64,000 nt of DNA from Burkholderia plantarii (GCF_001411805.1 NZ_CP007213.1:1612001-1676000), one strand, 5' to 3'; shown: positions 9,359-19,369, numbered from the stretch's first letter. Notes: generated by a model not told the origin, from the sequence alone. Translations and numbers: made by a program.

Positions 9359-10375
9359 ATGGACACGTTGCAGAACATGCGGGTATTTGCCCGCGTGGTG
9401 GAAGCCGGCAGCTTCACGGCCGCCGCGCTGTCGCTGAACTCGACCACCGGCGCCACCTCGCGCGCCGTCACCGAACTCGAGGCGCGGCTTCGCACCCGGC
9501 TGATGAACCGCTCGACGCGCCGGCTGTCGCTGACGCCCGCGGGCGAGAGCTACCTGCTGCGCTGCCGGCAGATCCTGGCCGACGTCGACGCGGCCGAGGA
9601 AGAGGCGAGCCGCGCGCACGAGCGGCCGTCCGGCGTGTTGCGGTTGCACAGCTTCGCGAGCATCGGCCAGCATTACGTGCTGCCGGCGCTGACCAGCTAC
9701 CGCGAGCAGCACCGGGACGTGTCGGTCGAGCTGACGCTATGGCAGCGCATGCCCGACCTGTTCGACGGCAGCAGCGACATGGCCGTGGTCACCGCCTCGT
9801 CGCTGCCCGACTCGGAACTCGTCTCGCATCGCCTCGGCGAAACCTTCAACATCCTCTGCGCGTCGCCGTCCTACCTGCGCGAGCGCGGCGCGCCGTCCAG
9901 CCCGTCCGAACTCGTCGATCACGACTGCCTGATGCTGCAGACGCCGGCGTTCCCGACCCACGACTGGCTGCTGGAGAACCGCGCCGGCCAGGTCGAGCAG
10001 ATCCGCGTGAGCGGCCCGGTCCAGACCAACACGGCCGAGTCGCTGGCCATCGCGATCCGTGACGGGATCGGCATCGGCATGCTGCCGCTGTACGCCGCGA
10101 TCGGGCTGCTGCGCGACGGCTCGCTGATGCGCGTGCTGCCCGCGCATACGCTGCAGCGCATGAGCATCTACGCGCTGTATCCGTCGCGTCGCTTCGTCGA
10201 TGCGAAGGTGCGCACCTGGGTGGAGTTCCTGCGCGCCGACCTGCCCGACCGGATCGCGCGCGACGAGGCGATGCTCGCCTCGCTCGACGCGCGGATGCGG
10301 GCCGCGCTGGCCTCGACGCGGCGCCCCGGCGCGCCCGACGTGACGGGCGAGGCCGGGACCGCGGCCGGGCGCTGA
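9359..10375 (+). CDS. LysR-family regulator (AaeR/DmlR branch)
   Basis: 338 residues beginning MDTLQNMRVFARVVEAGSFT, the typical opening of the CrgA/DmlR/AaeR branch of LysR regulators. The winged HTH covers residues about 4-62 and the effector domain the remainder. I chose the ATG at 9359 because it lies right at the first HTH helix. Divergent from the FUSC exporter, which it probably controls; the ligand may be a phenolic acid. The C-terminal 30 residues are an Ala/Arg/Gly-rich extension. Confidence 0.9.
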   Translation: MDTLQNMRVFARVVEAGSFTAAALSLNSTTGATSRAVTELEARLRTRLMNRSTRRLSLTPAGESYLLRCRQILADVDAAEEEASRAHERPSGVLRLHSFASIGQHYVLPALTSYREQHRDVSVELTLWQRMPDLFDGSSDMAVVTASSLPDSELVSHRLGETFNILCASPSYLRERGAPSSPSELVDHDCLMLQTPAFPTHDWLLENRAGQVEQIRVSGPVQTNTAESLAIAIRDGIGIGMLPLYAAIGLLRDGSLMRVLPAHTLQRMSIYALYPSRRFVDAKVRTWVEFLRADLPDRIARDEAMLASLDARMRAALASTRRPGAPDVTGEAGTAAGR

Positions 10376-10385
10376 GCGCCGGCGC

Positions 10386-10685
10386 TCACTGCGCGCGCTT
10401 GCCCGCGTCGGCGCCAGCCGCGGCGTTCGGGCCGTAGGCATTGCGCGCCGCTTCGCTCGCGGCCAGCTTCTTCGCGGCCAGCCGCTGTTCGGCCGCGAGG
10501 ATGTCGTTCGGATACGACGAATCGTTGCCGTGCGAGGGCTGGTAGCCGACCGATTCGAGATCGACGAGATCCTGCACGACCTGCGCGCGGGTCAGGCCGT
10601 GGCTGGCGGCCTGGGCATGGGAGAGGGCCGGCGCGGCGATCAGCAGCGCGGCGGTGGTCGAAACGACGAGTGATCTGGCATTCAT
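10386..10685 (-). CDS. DUF4148 domain-containing secreted protein
   Basis: 99 residues. Signal peptide [20 protein letters not shown] with cleavage after the SHAQA segment, then the compact DUF4148 pattern ([20 protein letters not shown], then [15 protein letters not shown]). This family is abundant in Burkholderia and has no known function. A strong AAGGAG precedes the ATG at 10685. Converges on the LysR gene with a 10-base gap. Confidence 0.85.
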   Translation of the reverse strand: MNARSLVVSTTAALLIAAPALSHAQAASHGLTRAQVVQDLVDLESVGYQPSHGNDSSYPNDILAAEQRLAAKKLAASEAARNAYGPNAAAGADAGKRAQ

Positions 10686-10984
10686 GACGTGGCTCCTTGT
10701 AGTGATCGGGATCGGTGTGTCTGCAACGATCGAACCGATGAATGAAGTGTAGGGAGCCGGTGCGCCGGAAAACATCGGGCGGCCCGGCAGGCAGCTTTCC
10801 GGATCACGCAACAGTCGGCGCGGCACGCGCCATGCCTCGCGCGCGCATTTTGGCGGGTACGGCGTTTGATTAGAATGAAGGCCGGCCGGCGTGCCGGCAC
10901 TCATCGCCGTCACGGCGCCTCACCCATCGCCACGCCCGGCCCGGCCGCCCCCACGCGGCCGGCGCCGCCACGACAGGAACGACC

Positions 10985-12232
10985 ATGAAGATCGTCAACG
11001 CGACGCTGCGCCGGCGCAGCGGGCTGCACACCCTCGAACTCGACGGCGCGATCATCGCGCGCATCGATGCGCAGGCCGCGCGCGTCGCGCCGGCCTCGCC
11101 CGACCACATCGACGCCGACGGCCGCCTCGTGATCGCGCCGCTGGTCGAGCCGCACATCCATCTCGACGCGGTGCTGACGGCCGGCGATCCGGAATGGAAC
11201 CGCAGCGGCACGCTGTTCGAGGGCATCGAGCGCTGGGGCCAGCGCAAGGCCACCATCACGCATGCCGATACCAAGACGCGCGCCCACGCGGCCATCGCGA
11301 TGCTGCGCGACCACGGCATCCAGCACGTGCGCACGCACGTGGACGTGACCGACCCGACGCTGGCCGCGCTGGCCGCGATGCTGGAGGTGAGGGACGAGGC
11401 GCGCGAGCTGATCGACCTGCAGATCGTGGCGTTTCCGCAGGAGGGGATCGAATCGTTCGACGGCGGCCGCGCGCTGATGGCGCGCGCGATCGAGATGGGC
11501 GCCGACGTGGTGGGCGGGATTCCGCACTTCGAGAACACGCGCGAGCAGGGCGTGAGTTCGGTGAGGTTCCTGATGGATCTGGCCGAGCGGCACGACTGCC
11601 TCGTCGACGTCCATTGCGACGAGACCGACGATCCGCATTCGCGCTTCCTGGAAGTGCTGGCCGAGGAGGCGCGCGCGCGCGGCATCGGCTCGCGCGTGAC
11701 GGCCAGCCATACCACCGCGATGGGCTCCTACGACAACGCCTATTGCTCGAAGCTGTTCCGGCTGCTCAAGCGCTCGGGCATCCACTTCGTGTCGTGCCCG
11801 ACCGAGAGCATCCACCTGCAGGGCCGCTTCGACACGTTTCCGAAGCGGCGCGGCGTGACGCGCGTGGGCGAGCTCGATCGCGCCGGCATCAACGTCTGCT
11901 TCGGGCAGGATTCGATCCAGGATCCGTGGTATCCGCTCGGCAACGGCAACATCCTGCGCGTGCTCGATGCGGGAATGCACATCTGCCACATGATGGGCTA
12001 CGACGACCTGCAGCGCTGCCTCGATTTCGTCACCGACCACAGCGCGGCCGCGCTCTCGCTCGGCGAGCGCTACGGGCTCGAGGCGGGGCGGCCCGCGAAC
12101 CTCGTGGTGCTCGACGCGAGCGGCGACTACGACGCGCTGCGCCGGCAGGTGAAGCCGCTGGTGTCGGTGCGGGCGGGGCGCGTGATCTTGCGCCGCGAGC
12201 CGGAGCGGATCAGTTATCCGGCGGCGGGCTGA
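10985..12232 (+). CDS. codA: cytosine deaminase-like amidohydrolase
   Basis: 415 residues that align over the full length with E. coli CodA. Landmarks: EPHIHLD metal-binding motif near residue 56, SGTLFEGIERW, RTHVDVTD, the VAFPQEG strand near 153, DVHCDE near 209, SHTTAM near 239, and CFGQDS-DPWYPLG near 305. CodA hydrolyses cytosine to uracil and ammonia in pyrimidine salvage. The metal-site Asp is kept, but the two neighbours differ from E. coli: GHDDVF there reads GQDSIQ here, so the position equivalent to Asp314 is Ser. Substrate preference may therefore differ. No codB-like permease is adjacent; the gene stands alone. Confidence 0.85.
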   Translation: MKIVNATLRRRSGLHTLELDGAIIARIDAQAARVAPASPDHIDADGRLVIAPLVEPHIHLDAVLTAGDPEWNRSGTLFEGIERWGQRKATITHADTKTRAHAAIAMLRDHGIQHVRTHVDVTDPTLAALAAMLEVRDEARELIDLQIVAFPQEGIESFDGGRALMARAIEMGADVVGGIPHFENTREQGVSSVRFLMDLAERHDCLVDVHCDETDDPHSRFLEVLAEEARARGIGSRVTASHTTAMGSYDNAYCSKLFRLLKRSGIHFVSCPTESIHLQGRFDTFPKRRGVTRVGELDRAGINVCFGQDSIQDPWYPLGNGNILRVLDAGMHICHMMGYDDLQRCLDFVTDHSAAALSLGERYGLEAGRPANLVVLDASGDYDALRRQVKPLVSVRAGRVILRREPERISYPAAG

Positions 12233-12327
12233 GGCGGCGCTCGCCACGGCGACGCCGTCCGGTCCGGTCGGGCATGCCCGCTCAAGCGGATCAGGCGCGC
12301 CATTGATCGAACCCCCGCTTCACGCCG

Positions 12328-13695
12328 TCAGGCGCGCAGCACCTGCTCGACGCCGGCCGCCACGCGCAGCACGCGCGCGTCGTCGAGCGCGAGGCCGCCG
12401 ACGCTGAGCCCGACCGGTGCCGCGCCGGCCGGCGTGCAGGGCAGCGACACGGCGCAGCCGTCGAGAAAATTCACCACCGACGGGTTGCGCAGCACCAGCG
12501 CATTGGTGGCCGAGAAGCGCGCCGCGTCGGTTTCGAGCGGCGCGACGGGCGGCGGCACGATCGGCACGGTCGGCATCAGGAACGCGTCGAAGCCGTCGAG
12601 CGCGGCGCGCGCCGTCTCGATCGCGGCGGCGCGCGCCGCGAGCAGGTCGAGATAGTCGGCGGCGCCGGCCGGTTCGCCCACGCGCAGCCGTGCCAGCACG
12701 CGCGGATCGTAGTCGCCGGCGCGCGTGGCGAGCGTCGCGCGGTGGGTGGCGTAGGCCTCGATCGGCGAGAAGCCGAAACGGTTGATCGCCGGCAGCGCAT
12801 CGAGCAGCGGCAGCGCGAGCGGCGTGAGCCGCGCGCCGGCCCGCGACAGGCGGCCGAGCGTGTCGTCCCAGGCGCGCGCGACGGTTTCGTCCATGCCGTC
12901 CGTCACGTAGCTGGCCAGCACCGCGAAGCGCAGGCCGGCGAGCGGCGCGGCGGCCGGCGCGAAGCCGCCGGCCTCGACCGGTTCGCCCGCCAGCAGCCGG
13001 TCGAGCAGCGCGCAGCAGGCCACCGTCGGCGCGATCGCGCCGGTCGAATCGAGCGTGGTGGAAAGCGGAAACATGCCGCGCGTCGTGATCCGGCGCGCGG
13101 TGGGCTTGAAGCCGGTGAGCCCGCAGAACGCGGCCGGGATCCGCAGCGAGCCGCCGGTGTCGCTGCCGAGCCCCGCGGCGGCCATCCCTTGCGCGACCGA
13201 GGCCGCGGCGCCCGACGACGAGCCGCCGGCCACGCGCGGCTCGTCCGGCCCCCACGGCGAACGCGGCGTGCCGTGCCACGGGTTGACGCCGAGCCCCGAG
13301 AACGCGAACTCGCTCATGTTGGTGCGCCCGACCAGCACCGCGCCGGCGCGGCGCATCAGGGCGACCGCGGGCGCGTCGGCCGCGGCGGGCGGCGCGTCGT
13401 CGAGGACGCGCGAGCCGGCGCGCGTGGGCTGCCCGGCCACGTCGAACAGGTCCTTGACCGAGACCGGCAGCCCGGCGAGCGGCGAGAGCCGCACGCCGGC
13501 GCGGCGCAGCGCGTCCTGCGCGTCGGCCTGGCGGCGCGCGGCGTCGGCATCGACGTGGCAGAACGCGTGCATGCCGTCGCCGCCGGCCGCGGCGATGCGC
13601 TCTAGCGCGGTGTCGACGAGCGCGCGGCTCGTGGTGGTGCCGGCATCGAGCTGCGCGGCGAGCGAGAGCAGCGGGGCGGCGGGCGGGAAGGTCAT
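12328..13695 (-). CDS. amidase signature family hydrolase
   Basis: 455 residues. The Ser-cisSer-Lys triad is in place: Lys near 81 in PVSVKDLFD, the middle Ser in the GGSSSGAA segment near 158, and the nucleophile Ser in GSDTGGSLRIPA near 182. Such enzymes hydrolyse amides or carbamates to acid and ammonia. It is the last gene of a run of minus-strand genes (amidase, DUF2848, MHS transporter, barrel protein, LysR), which suggests it processes whatever the transporter brings in. Substrate unknown; GatA itself is unlikely because gatBC are absent. Confidence 0.88.
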   Translation of the reverse strand: MTFPPAAPLLSLAAQLDAGTTTSRALVDTALERIAAAGGDGMHAFCHVDADAARRQADAQDALRRAGVRLSPLAGLPVSVKDLFDVAGQPTRAGSRVLDDAPPAAADAPAVALMRRAGAVLVGRTNMSEFAFSGLGVNPWHGTPRSPWGPDEPRVAGGSSSGAAASVAQGMAAAGLGSDTGGSLRIPAAFCGLTGFKPTARRITTRGMFPLSTTLDSTGAIAPTVACCALLDRLLAGEPVEAGGFAPAAAPLAGLRFAVLASYVTDGMDETVARAWDDTLGRLSRAGARLTPLALPLLDALPAINRFGFSPIEAYATHRATLATRAGDYDPRVLARLRVGEPAGAADYLDLLAARAAAIETARAALDGFDAFLMPTVPIVPPPVAPLETDAARFSATNALVLRNPSVVNFLDGCAVSLPCTPAGAAPVGLSVGGLALDDARVLRVAAGVEQVLRA

Positions 13696-13806
13696 CGGGG
13701 CGTCTCCTGCGGATCGGATTCAGAGAATGGGCGGCACGCGCCGCCGCGGGCCCGGGCGCCGGAGCGCCGGCACCCGGGGCGGTGTTGCGGCGGCCGGCCT
13801 CGCGGT

Positions 13807-14514
13807 TCAGGCCACCACCGGCAGCGCCGTCACCTGATAGCGATGGCGCAGACGCCGGTCGAGCACCGGGTCGTGCAGTTCGAGTTCGAACGCGTCGCCG
13901 CTCGCCATCGCCGCCAGTTCGCCGTGGACCGCGAGCGTGCCGCTGAACATCGCGCTGCCCGCCGGCAGCGCGCCGGCGTCGCGATCGGCGTAGCGCCGCC
14001 ACAGTTCGGCGGGCGGCAGCAGGCCGTCCACCGGGCCTTCCTGGTAGCGGCGCCGCGTGCCGTCCGCCGCCACGAAGGTCGAGCGCAGCACCAGGCGGTC
14101 CCAGTGCGCGGCCACCTCGGCGTAGCGCCATGCCTCGCGCGCGAGCGGCTTCGCGCAGACCTGCTTCGACACGGCCACGCTGTAGGCCTCGGTCTTGCGG
14201 TCGGTGTGGTCGGAGCCGATCGTCACGAGCGTGCCGAGCGCGCTGTCGAGCAGCACGCACTCGATCTCGCCGCTGGTGTCGGTGCCGAGCACCTCCACGG
14301 CCTCGGCCTGCGTGAGCTGCCGGGCGGCCACGCGATAGAAGCACGGCGTGCTGGTGGGCGGGGCCACGCCGAGCGCGGCGAGTTCGTCGATGTGGGCCTG
14401 GATCGCGGCGGCGTCGCGGCCGGCCCAGCCGGCGATCACGAGCGTGTCGAGCGTGACGTCGAGCGTGCGCGAGGGGCCGCCGAGCGGGGAAACGGTAAAG
14501 GAAAGCTGGGTCAT
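13807..14514 (-). CDS. DUF2848 family protein
   Basis: 235 residues. The centre carries the family hallmark TIGSDHTDRKTEAYSVAVSK, followed by CAKPLAREAWRYAEV and HWDRLVLRS. DUF2848 proteins are of unknown function and have a fold related to the C-terminal domain of fumarylacetoacetate hydrolases, so a lyase/hydrolase role on a small acid is plausible. ATG 14514 is preceded by GGAAAGC. Its place between an MHS transporter and an amidase fits a catabolic operon. Confidence 0.85.
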   Translation of the reverse strand: MTQLSFTVSPLGGPSRTLDVTLDTLVIAGWAGRDAAAIQAHIDELAALGVAPPTSTPCFYRVAARQLTQAEAVEVLGTDTSGEIECVLLDSALGTLVTIGSDHTDRKTEAYSVAVSKQVCAKPLAREAWRYAEVAAHWDRLVLRSTFVAADGTRRRYQEGPVDGLLPPAELWRRYADRDAGALPAGSAMFSGTLAVHGELAAMASGDAFELELHDPVLDRRLRHRYQVTALPVVA

Positions 14515-14690
14515 GATCGATGGCGGGAAGTGCGGGGCCGGCTCGCGCCGCGCGTGCCGCCGCGCCGTGTCCTGCCGTGCCGGAGCCGCGCCGTGGGACG
14601 TGGCGCACAAGCCGGCGAGGGCGGACGGCGAACGGCGCGCGGTGGCGCGGGCCGGCCCGGGGCGCGGCGCGAGCCGCGGGAAAGGCCGGC

Positions 14691-16031
14691 TCAGTCCTCG
14701 AGCGTGCGATGCGCGGTCTCGCGCGCGGCCAGCAGCGCGATCGCGGTGACGGCGAGCGCGAGCGTGACGTAGCACGAGACGGCCAGCGTGGTGTGCCAGT
14801 GGCGGAACAGCGCGACGATGATCAGCGGCGCGAAGCCGCCGCCGAGAATGCCGGCCAGCGTGTAGGCCAGCGACGAGCCGGCATAGCGCACGCGGGTCGG
14901 GAACTGCTCGGTGACGAAGGCCGCCTGCGGCCCGTACATCACGGCGTGGATCACCAGGCCGATCACCACCGCCAGCACGATCCAGCCCGGCTTCGAGGTG
15001 TTCACCAGCGAGAAGAACGCGAAGGCCCAGACGATCGCCGCGAGCACGCCGCCGAGGTAGACCGGGCGCCGCCCGAGCCGGTCCGACAGCGCGCCGAACA
15101 GCGGCACGGTGAGCGCGTTGCAGGCGGTGCCGCACAGCACGGCGGTGAGCGCCAGCGAGCGCGACAGGTTCAGCACCGTGGTCACGTAGGTCAGCGTGAA
15201 CACCACGATCAGCGCGTACAGCACGTCCGAGCCGATCCGCGAGCCGCCCGCCACCAGCAGGCGCCGCCAGTGCCGCGAGAACACCTCGGCCACCGGCACC
15301 TTGACGGTGGCGTGCGCCTCGCTGAGCTTCTCGAAGGCCGGCGTCTCGCCGACGCCGCGGCGCACCCACAGCCCGAACCCCACCAGCAGCACGCTGGCCA
15401 GGAACGGCAGGCGCCAGCCCCACGAGAGGAACGCATCGGACGACACCGACAGCGTGATCAGCGCGATGAAGCCGGTGCCCAGCAGCGTGCCGAACGACGG
15501 CCCGACCTGCGCCCACGAGGCGTTCAGCCCACGCTTTTTCTGGTCGCCGTGCTCGACGGCCAGCAGCACCGCGCCGGCCCATTCGCCGCCGAGCGCGATG
15601 CCCTGCACGAAGCGCAGGCTCACCAGCAGGATCGGGCTGACGATGCCGGCCGCCTCGTAGGTCGGCAGCACGCCCATCAGCGCGGTGGTCAGGCCCATCA
15701 GCAGCAGCGTCAGCATCAGCACCGCGCGCCGGCCCAGCTTGTCGCCGAGGTTGCCGAACACGAAGCCGCCGAGCGGCCGCGAGACGTAGCCGACCGCGTA
15801 GGTCGAGAACGCCAGCAGCGTGCCGGCGAGCGGATCGACGGACGGGAAGAACAGGTGGTTGAACACCAGCGCGGCGAGCGTGTTGTAGACCGTGAAGTCA
15901 TACCACTCGAGCGAGGTGCCGATCATGCTGGCGGTGGCGAGCCGGCCGCGTCCGGCGCGCGGGGGCCTGGCGTTTTCCGACGGGCGGGTCTCCGGCAGGT
16001 GGGATTCCGTCGGGCGGGCGAGTGAATTCAT
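14691..16031 (-). CDS. MHS-type MFS transporter (ShiA/PcaT-like)
   Basis: 446 residues with twelve predicted membrane helices. The opening IGTSLEWYDFTVYNTLAALV and the loop GDKLGRRAVL are characteristic of the metabolite:H+ symporter (MHS) branch that imports shikimate, alpha-ketoglutarate, proline betaine and aromatic acids. I chose ATG 16031 because GGAG lies nine bases upstream; another ATG 12 bases earlier overlaps that ribosome-binding site. Probably co-transcribed with the genes on either side; uptake of the operon's substrate is inferred. Confidence 0.88.
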   Translation of the reverse strand: MNSLARPTESHLPETRPSENARPPRAGRGRLATASMIGTSLEWYDFTVYNTLAALVFNHLFFPSVDPLAGTLLAFSTYAVGYVSRPLGGFVFGNLGDKLGRRAVLMLTLLLMGLTTALMGVLPTYEAAGIVSPILLVSLRFVQGIALGGEWAGAVLLAVEHGDQKKRGLNASWAQVGPSFGTLLGTGFIALITLSVSSDAFLSWGWRLPFLASVLLVGFGLWVRRGVGETPAFEKLSEAHATVKVPVAEVFSRHWRRLLVAGGSRIGSDVLYALIVVFTLTYVTTVLNLSRSLALTAVLCGTACNALTVPLFGALSDRLGRRPVYLGGVLAAIVWAFAFFSLVNTSKPGWIVLAVVIGLVIHAVMYGPQAAFVTEQFPTRVRYAGSSLAYTLAGILGGGFAPLIIVALFRHWHTTLAVSCYVTLALAVTAIALLAARETAHRTLED

Positions 16032-16080
16032 GGGGTTCTCCATCAGATGAGGCGGCGGGGCCGTACCGGTTGCGGCGGCC

Positions 16081-16755
16081 TCAGGCCGCGAGGCGCCACA
16101 GCAGGTCGAAGCCGCGCACGCCGGCCGGATCGAGGTCGGCCAGCGCCGCGAGCCGCGCGGCAGCCGCGTGGACGCTCCCGTTCGTGCTGCCCTCGACGAG
16201 TACCAGCGCGTCGCCGGGCGTCGTGCGCGCGGCGGCCTCGCCGTGTGTCGTTGCATCGCCGCCGGTCGCGAGCGGCGCGGACAGCGAGGCATCGGTGGCG
16301 AACACGCGGACGGCGTGCAGCCCCGGCGTGCCGCGCGCCGCGGCGCCGGCCGCTTCGCGCCAGGCCGCCGCGGCGATCGCCGCGGGCGGCGCGACGAACA
16401 GCGCGAGCCGGCCGCCTTCGCCGGCACCGGTCTCGAACACGAGTTCGCCGACGCGGCGCTGCGTGTCGCGCATGCGCGCGAAGCTGCGCAGCGACCAGTC
16501 GGTCTGCACCGTGAACGCCCGGCGGTACGCGTCGCTGCGGAACACCGCGAGCGCCTCGGTCTCGTAGAGCGCGAGATAGCGGCGCGCGCCGCCGTCGTTG
16601 GCGAGGAAGCGCCGCGCATGGCGGAAGCCGGCGATCGCGACGCGCTCCTGCATGTGCTCGCGGTCGTACCACGCGTTGAAATCGTCTTCGGTTCGGGCGT
16701 CGGTGTCGGTCCAGATGCAAAGCTGGCCCGGGCGCCTGGTCGGCTGGTCGCTCAT
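16081..16755 (-). CDS. dimeric alpha/beta-barrel-type protein, unknown function
   Basis: 224 residues. The N-terminal half has the pattern of an EthD/ABM-like dimeric alpha/beta barrel: LCIWTDTD strand, the DFNAWYDREHMQERVAI helix, then RRYLALYETE strand. The second half is Ala-rich and looks like a degenerate repeat of the same fold. Related small barrels act as monooxygenases, dehalogenases or isomerases, but no catalytic set is obvious. It is the first gene downstream of the LysR regulator on the same strand and 50 bases from the MHS transporter, so probably operonic. Confidence 0.65.
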   Translation of the reverse strand: MSDQPTRRPGQLCIWTDTDARTEDDFNAWYDREHMQERVAIAGFRHARRFLANDGGARRYLALYETEALAVFRSDAYRRAFTVQTDWSLRSFARMRDTQRRVGELVFETGAGEGGRLALFVAPPAAIAAAAWREAAGAAARGTPGLHAVRVFATDASLSAPLATGGDATTHGEAAARTTPGDALVLVEGSTNGSVHAAAARLAALADLDPAGVRGFDLLWRLAA

Positions 16756-16852
16756 CGCGGCATTCCTGCGTAAGGTTTCGGACAGGCGCAGTGTGGCGAT
16801 CGCGGGCGGATCCGGTCCAACAAGAAAAAAAATACGCAGTGAACGGGTTTTC

Positions 16853-17797
16853 TTATCGGACCGGGCGGGCCGGGTGGGTGGGGCGCGGCGGCTGGCCGTC
16901 GAGATCGGTGCCGAGCGAGGCCGTGAACGCGCGCGCCGTCTCGGCCGCGAGTTCGGCGATCTTCGCCGGCAGCGGATTCGGCAGCCGGTGGCAGGCCACC
17001 AGCGGCATCGGCGCGAACGTGCTGTCGGCGTCGAGCACCACCAGCGAGCCGTCGCGCAGCTCGCGCTGGATGATCGCGGGCGGCAGCGCGGCCACGCCGA
17101 AGCCGTCGGAGACGAGCCGCACGATCGCGGCCACCGAGCTGATGCAGTTGATCCGCACCGGCCGCTCCACGGCGCGCGCGAACTCGCGTTCGATCGCGGT
17201 ATGCGGCCCCGAATGGCGCGAGAAGCTCAGCACCGGGTGCTCGGCGAGCGTGCCGAGCGTGACCGGCGCGCCGCCCAGGCCGAGCGAGGGGCTCGCCACC
17301 CAGCGCATCGGGAATTCGCAGAGCGGGGTGTTGGCGAAATCGCGGTCGGCGAGCGTATCGGTCTGAAGAATCAGGTCGACGGCGTCGGCGCGCAGCCATT
17401 GCACGAGATGGATCGTGGTGTCGCTCGTGACTTCCACCTCGAGGCGCGGGAACCGCTCGCGGATCTGCGCCATCAGCGCCGGGAACCAGCTGTGGACGAT
17501 CGACTCGATCACGCCGATGCGGATCAGGCCGGCGTCGCCGCCGGTGTCCTCCACCTCGCGGCGCATCTCGTCGCCGAGCCGCACGATCCGTTCCGCGTAG
17601 ATCAGCATCTTGCGTCCGGCCGGCGTGAGCGTGGCCGAGCGCGAATTGCGGTCGAACAGGCGCACGTCGAAGCTTTCCTCGAGCGCGGCGATGCGGCTCG
17701 ACACGGCGGCCTGGGTGGTGTGCAGCTTCTCGGCGGTGAGGCGGAAGTTCTGCAGGCGCGCGAGCCAGATGAAGGTTTCGAGGAAGCGGATGTTCAT
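16853..17797 (-). CDS. LysR-family regulator
   Basis: 314 residues. It opens MNIRFLETFIWLARLQNFRL with HTH residues about 3-60 (TTQAAVSSRIAALEE as recognition helix), then the effector-binding domain. The ATG at 17797 gives the canonical family start; longer upstream extensions are low-complexity. It is divergent from the porin at 18081 (283-bp shared region) and co-directional with the amidase/DUF2848/MHS genes, so it may control both. Confidence 0.9.
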   Translation of the reverse strand: MNIRFLETFIWLARLQNFRLTAEKLHTTQAAVSSRIAALEESFDVRLFDRNSRSATLTPAGRKMLIYAERIVRLGDEMRREVEDTGGDAGLIRIGVIESIVHSWFPALMAQIRERFPRLEVEVTSDTTIHLVQWLRADAVDLILQTDTLADRDFANTPLCEFPMRWVASPSLGLGGAPVTLGTLAEHPVLSFSRHSGPHTAIEREFARAVERPVRINCISSVAAIVRLVSDGFGVAALPPAIIQRELRDGSLVVLDADSTFAPMPLVACHRLPNPLPAKIAELAAETARAFTASLGTDLDGQPPRPTHPARPVR

Positions 17798-18080
17798 TGG
17801 GGCGGGGGCAGCGGGCAGGGATCGAGCCCGATGATAACGCGGCCATTTTTCGCCGAAATACCGTGAATGCCGCGCCCGGCGCCGGCGATAGCAAAAACTT
17901 TTTGGCGCGAATTTATTTTCTTGTTGGAGCGGAGCGGGCCGGCCGGGCAACACTTCGGCATCCGTTCGCGCCGGCCGGCACGGTGGTGGCCGCGCCTCGC
18001 GGCGCCGCTGCCGGGAACCGCATGCCGGTGCGCCAAGAATGGCAGTCCTGACGATTTGAAGCGATTCACGAGGAGCCCGC

Positions 18081-19316
18081 ATGATCCCCCAGCGTCACCC
18101 GCGTCTTTCACGTTTCCCAAGTTTTGCGGCCACGCCGCGCACCGCCTTCGCCACCCGCCGGCTGGCGCGCGGCGTGGCGGCGGGGCTGGCCGGCGGCCTC
18201 GTCGCCTGCGCCGCGCAGGCGCAGTCGAGCGTCACGCTGTACGGCACCATCGACACCGCGCTGGTCTACGCGAACAACGCGGGCGGCAAGCGCCAGTTCG
18301 AGATGAACAGCAGCAACGTGCTCGGCAACCGCTGGGGGCTGCGCGGCTACGAGGATCTGGGCAACGGCCTGCGCGCCGTGTTCGACCTCGAGAACGGCTA
18401 CTCGTCGACCACCGGCGGCTTCCAGCAGGGCGGCGACGAGTTCGGGCGCCAGGCCTGGGTCGGGCTCGCCTCGCCGCGCGCCGGCACGCTGACGATGGGG
18501 CGCCAGTACGACGCGGTGGTGGACTTCATCGGGCCGATGATCGCGGGCACGCAATGGGCCACCTACCTCGGCGGCCATCCGGGCGATCTCGACAACACCA
18601 ACAACGATTACCGCTCGAACAGCTCGGTCAAGTACACCACGCCGACCTTCTCGGGGCTGCGCCTGAGCGGCCTCTACAGCTTCGGCGGCGTGCCGGGGCA
18701 GATGGGCCGCAACGCGATCTGGTCGCTCGGCGCCGGCTACACGGCCGGCCCGCTCGTGCTCGGCGCGGCCTACGTCAACGTCAAGGATCCGAATTTCTCG
18801 TACTTCGGCAACAACGCGACTTCGAGCGCGACCGGCAGCAACATGGCGGCGAGCCGCGTCTACTCGGGTTACGCCTCGGCCGGCAGCGAGCAGATCGTGG
18901 CGCTGGGCGGCACCTACACGGTCGGCCCGGCGATCGTCGGCGCGGTCTACACCAACACGCGCTTCGGCGATCTGGGCGCGCACGCGAGCCTCGATCCGGC
19001 CGGCTATCGCGGCTTCGCGAGCTTCCACAACGCCGAACTGAACCTGCGCTACTACCTGAGCCCGGCCTGGCTGCTCGGCGCGGCCTACGACGTCACGCGC
19101 GGCTACGGCGTGAATCACGTGACCTACCAACAGGGCGACCTCGGCGTCACCTACCTCTTCTCGAAGCGCACCCAGGTGTACCTGGTCGGCCTCTACCAGC
19201 ACGCGTCGGGCACCGATTCGAGCGGGCAGGCGGCGGTGGCCAACATCAACGGGTTCGGCGCCGCGTCGACGCCGAACCAGGTGGCGGTGCTGGCCGGCAT
19301 CACGCACCGCTTCTGA
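18081..19316 (+). CDS. Gram-negative porin, OmpC/OpcP-like
   Basis: 411 residues. A long N-terminal signal region (cleavage after ACAAQAQ near residue 48) is followed by SSVTLYGTIDTALVYANNA, the invariant opening strand of beta-proteobacterial trimeric porins. The body has alternating amphipathic strands (GNRWGLRGYEDLGNGLRAVF, GRQAWVGLASP, GTLTMGRQYD) and ends in a terminal Phe (GITHRF), the BamA recognition signal. AGGAG precedes the ATG. It probably gives substrates of the flanking catabolic genes passage through the outer membrane. Confidence 0.93.
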   Translation: MIPQRHPRLSRFPSFAATPRTAFATRRLARGVAAGLAGGLVACAAQAQSSVTLYGTIDTALVYANNAGGKRQFEMNSSNVLGNRWGLRGYEDLGNGLRAVFDLENGYSSTTGGFQQGGDEFGRQAWVGLASPRAGTLTMGRQYDAVVDFIGPMIAGTQWATYLGGHPGDLDNTNNDYRSNSSVKYTTPTFSGLRLSGLYSFGGVPGQMGRNAIWSLGAGYTAGPLVLGAAYVNVKDPNFSYFGNNATSSATGSNMAASRVYSGYASAGSEQIVALGGTYTVGPAIVGAVYTNTRFGDLGAHASLDPAGYRGFASFHNAELNLRYYLSPAWLLGAAYDVTRGYGVNHVTYQQGDLGVTYLFSKRTQVYLVGLYQHASGTDSSGQAAVANINGFGAASTPNQVAVLAGITHRF

Positions 19317-19369
19317 GTCCGGGCGGCGCGCGCCGACGTGGCCGGCGCCGCATGCGGCCGGCTCCCGAC

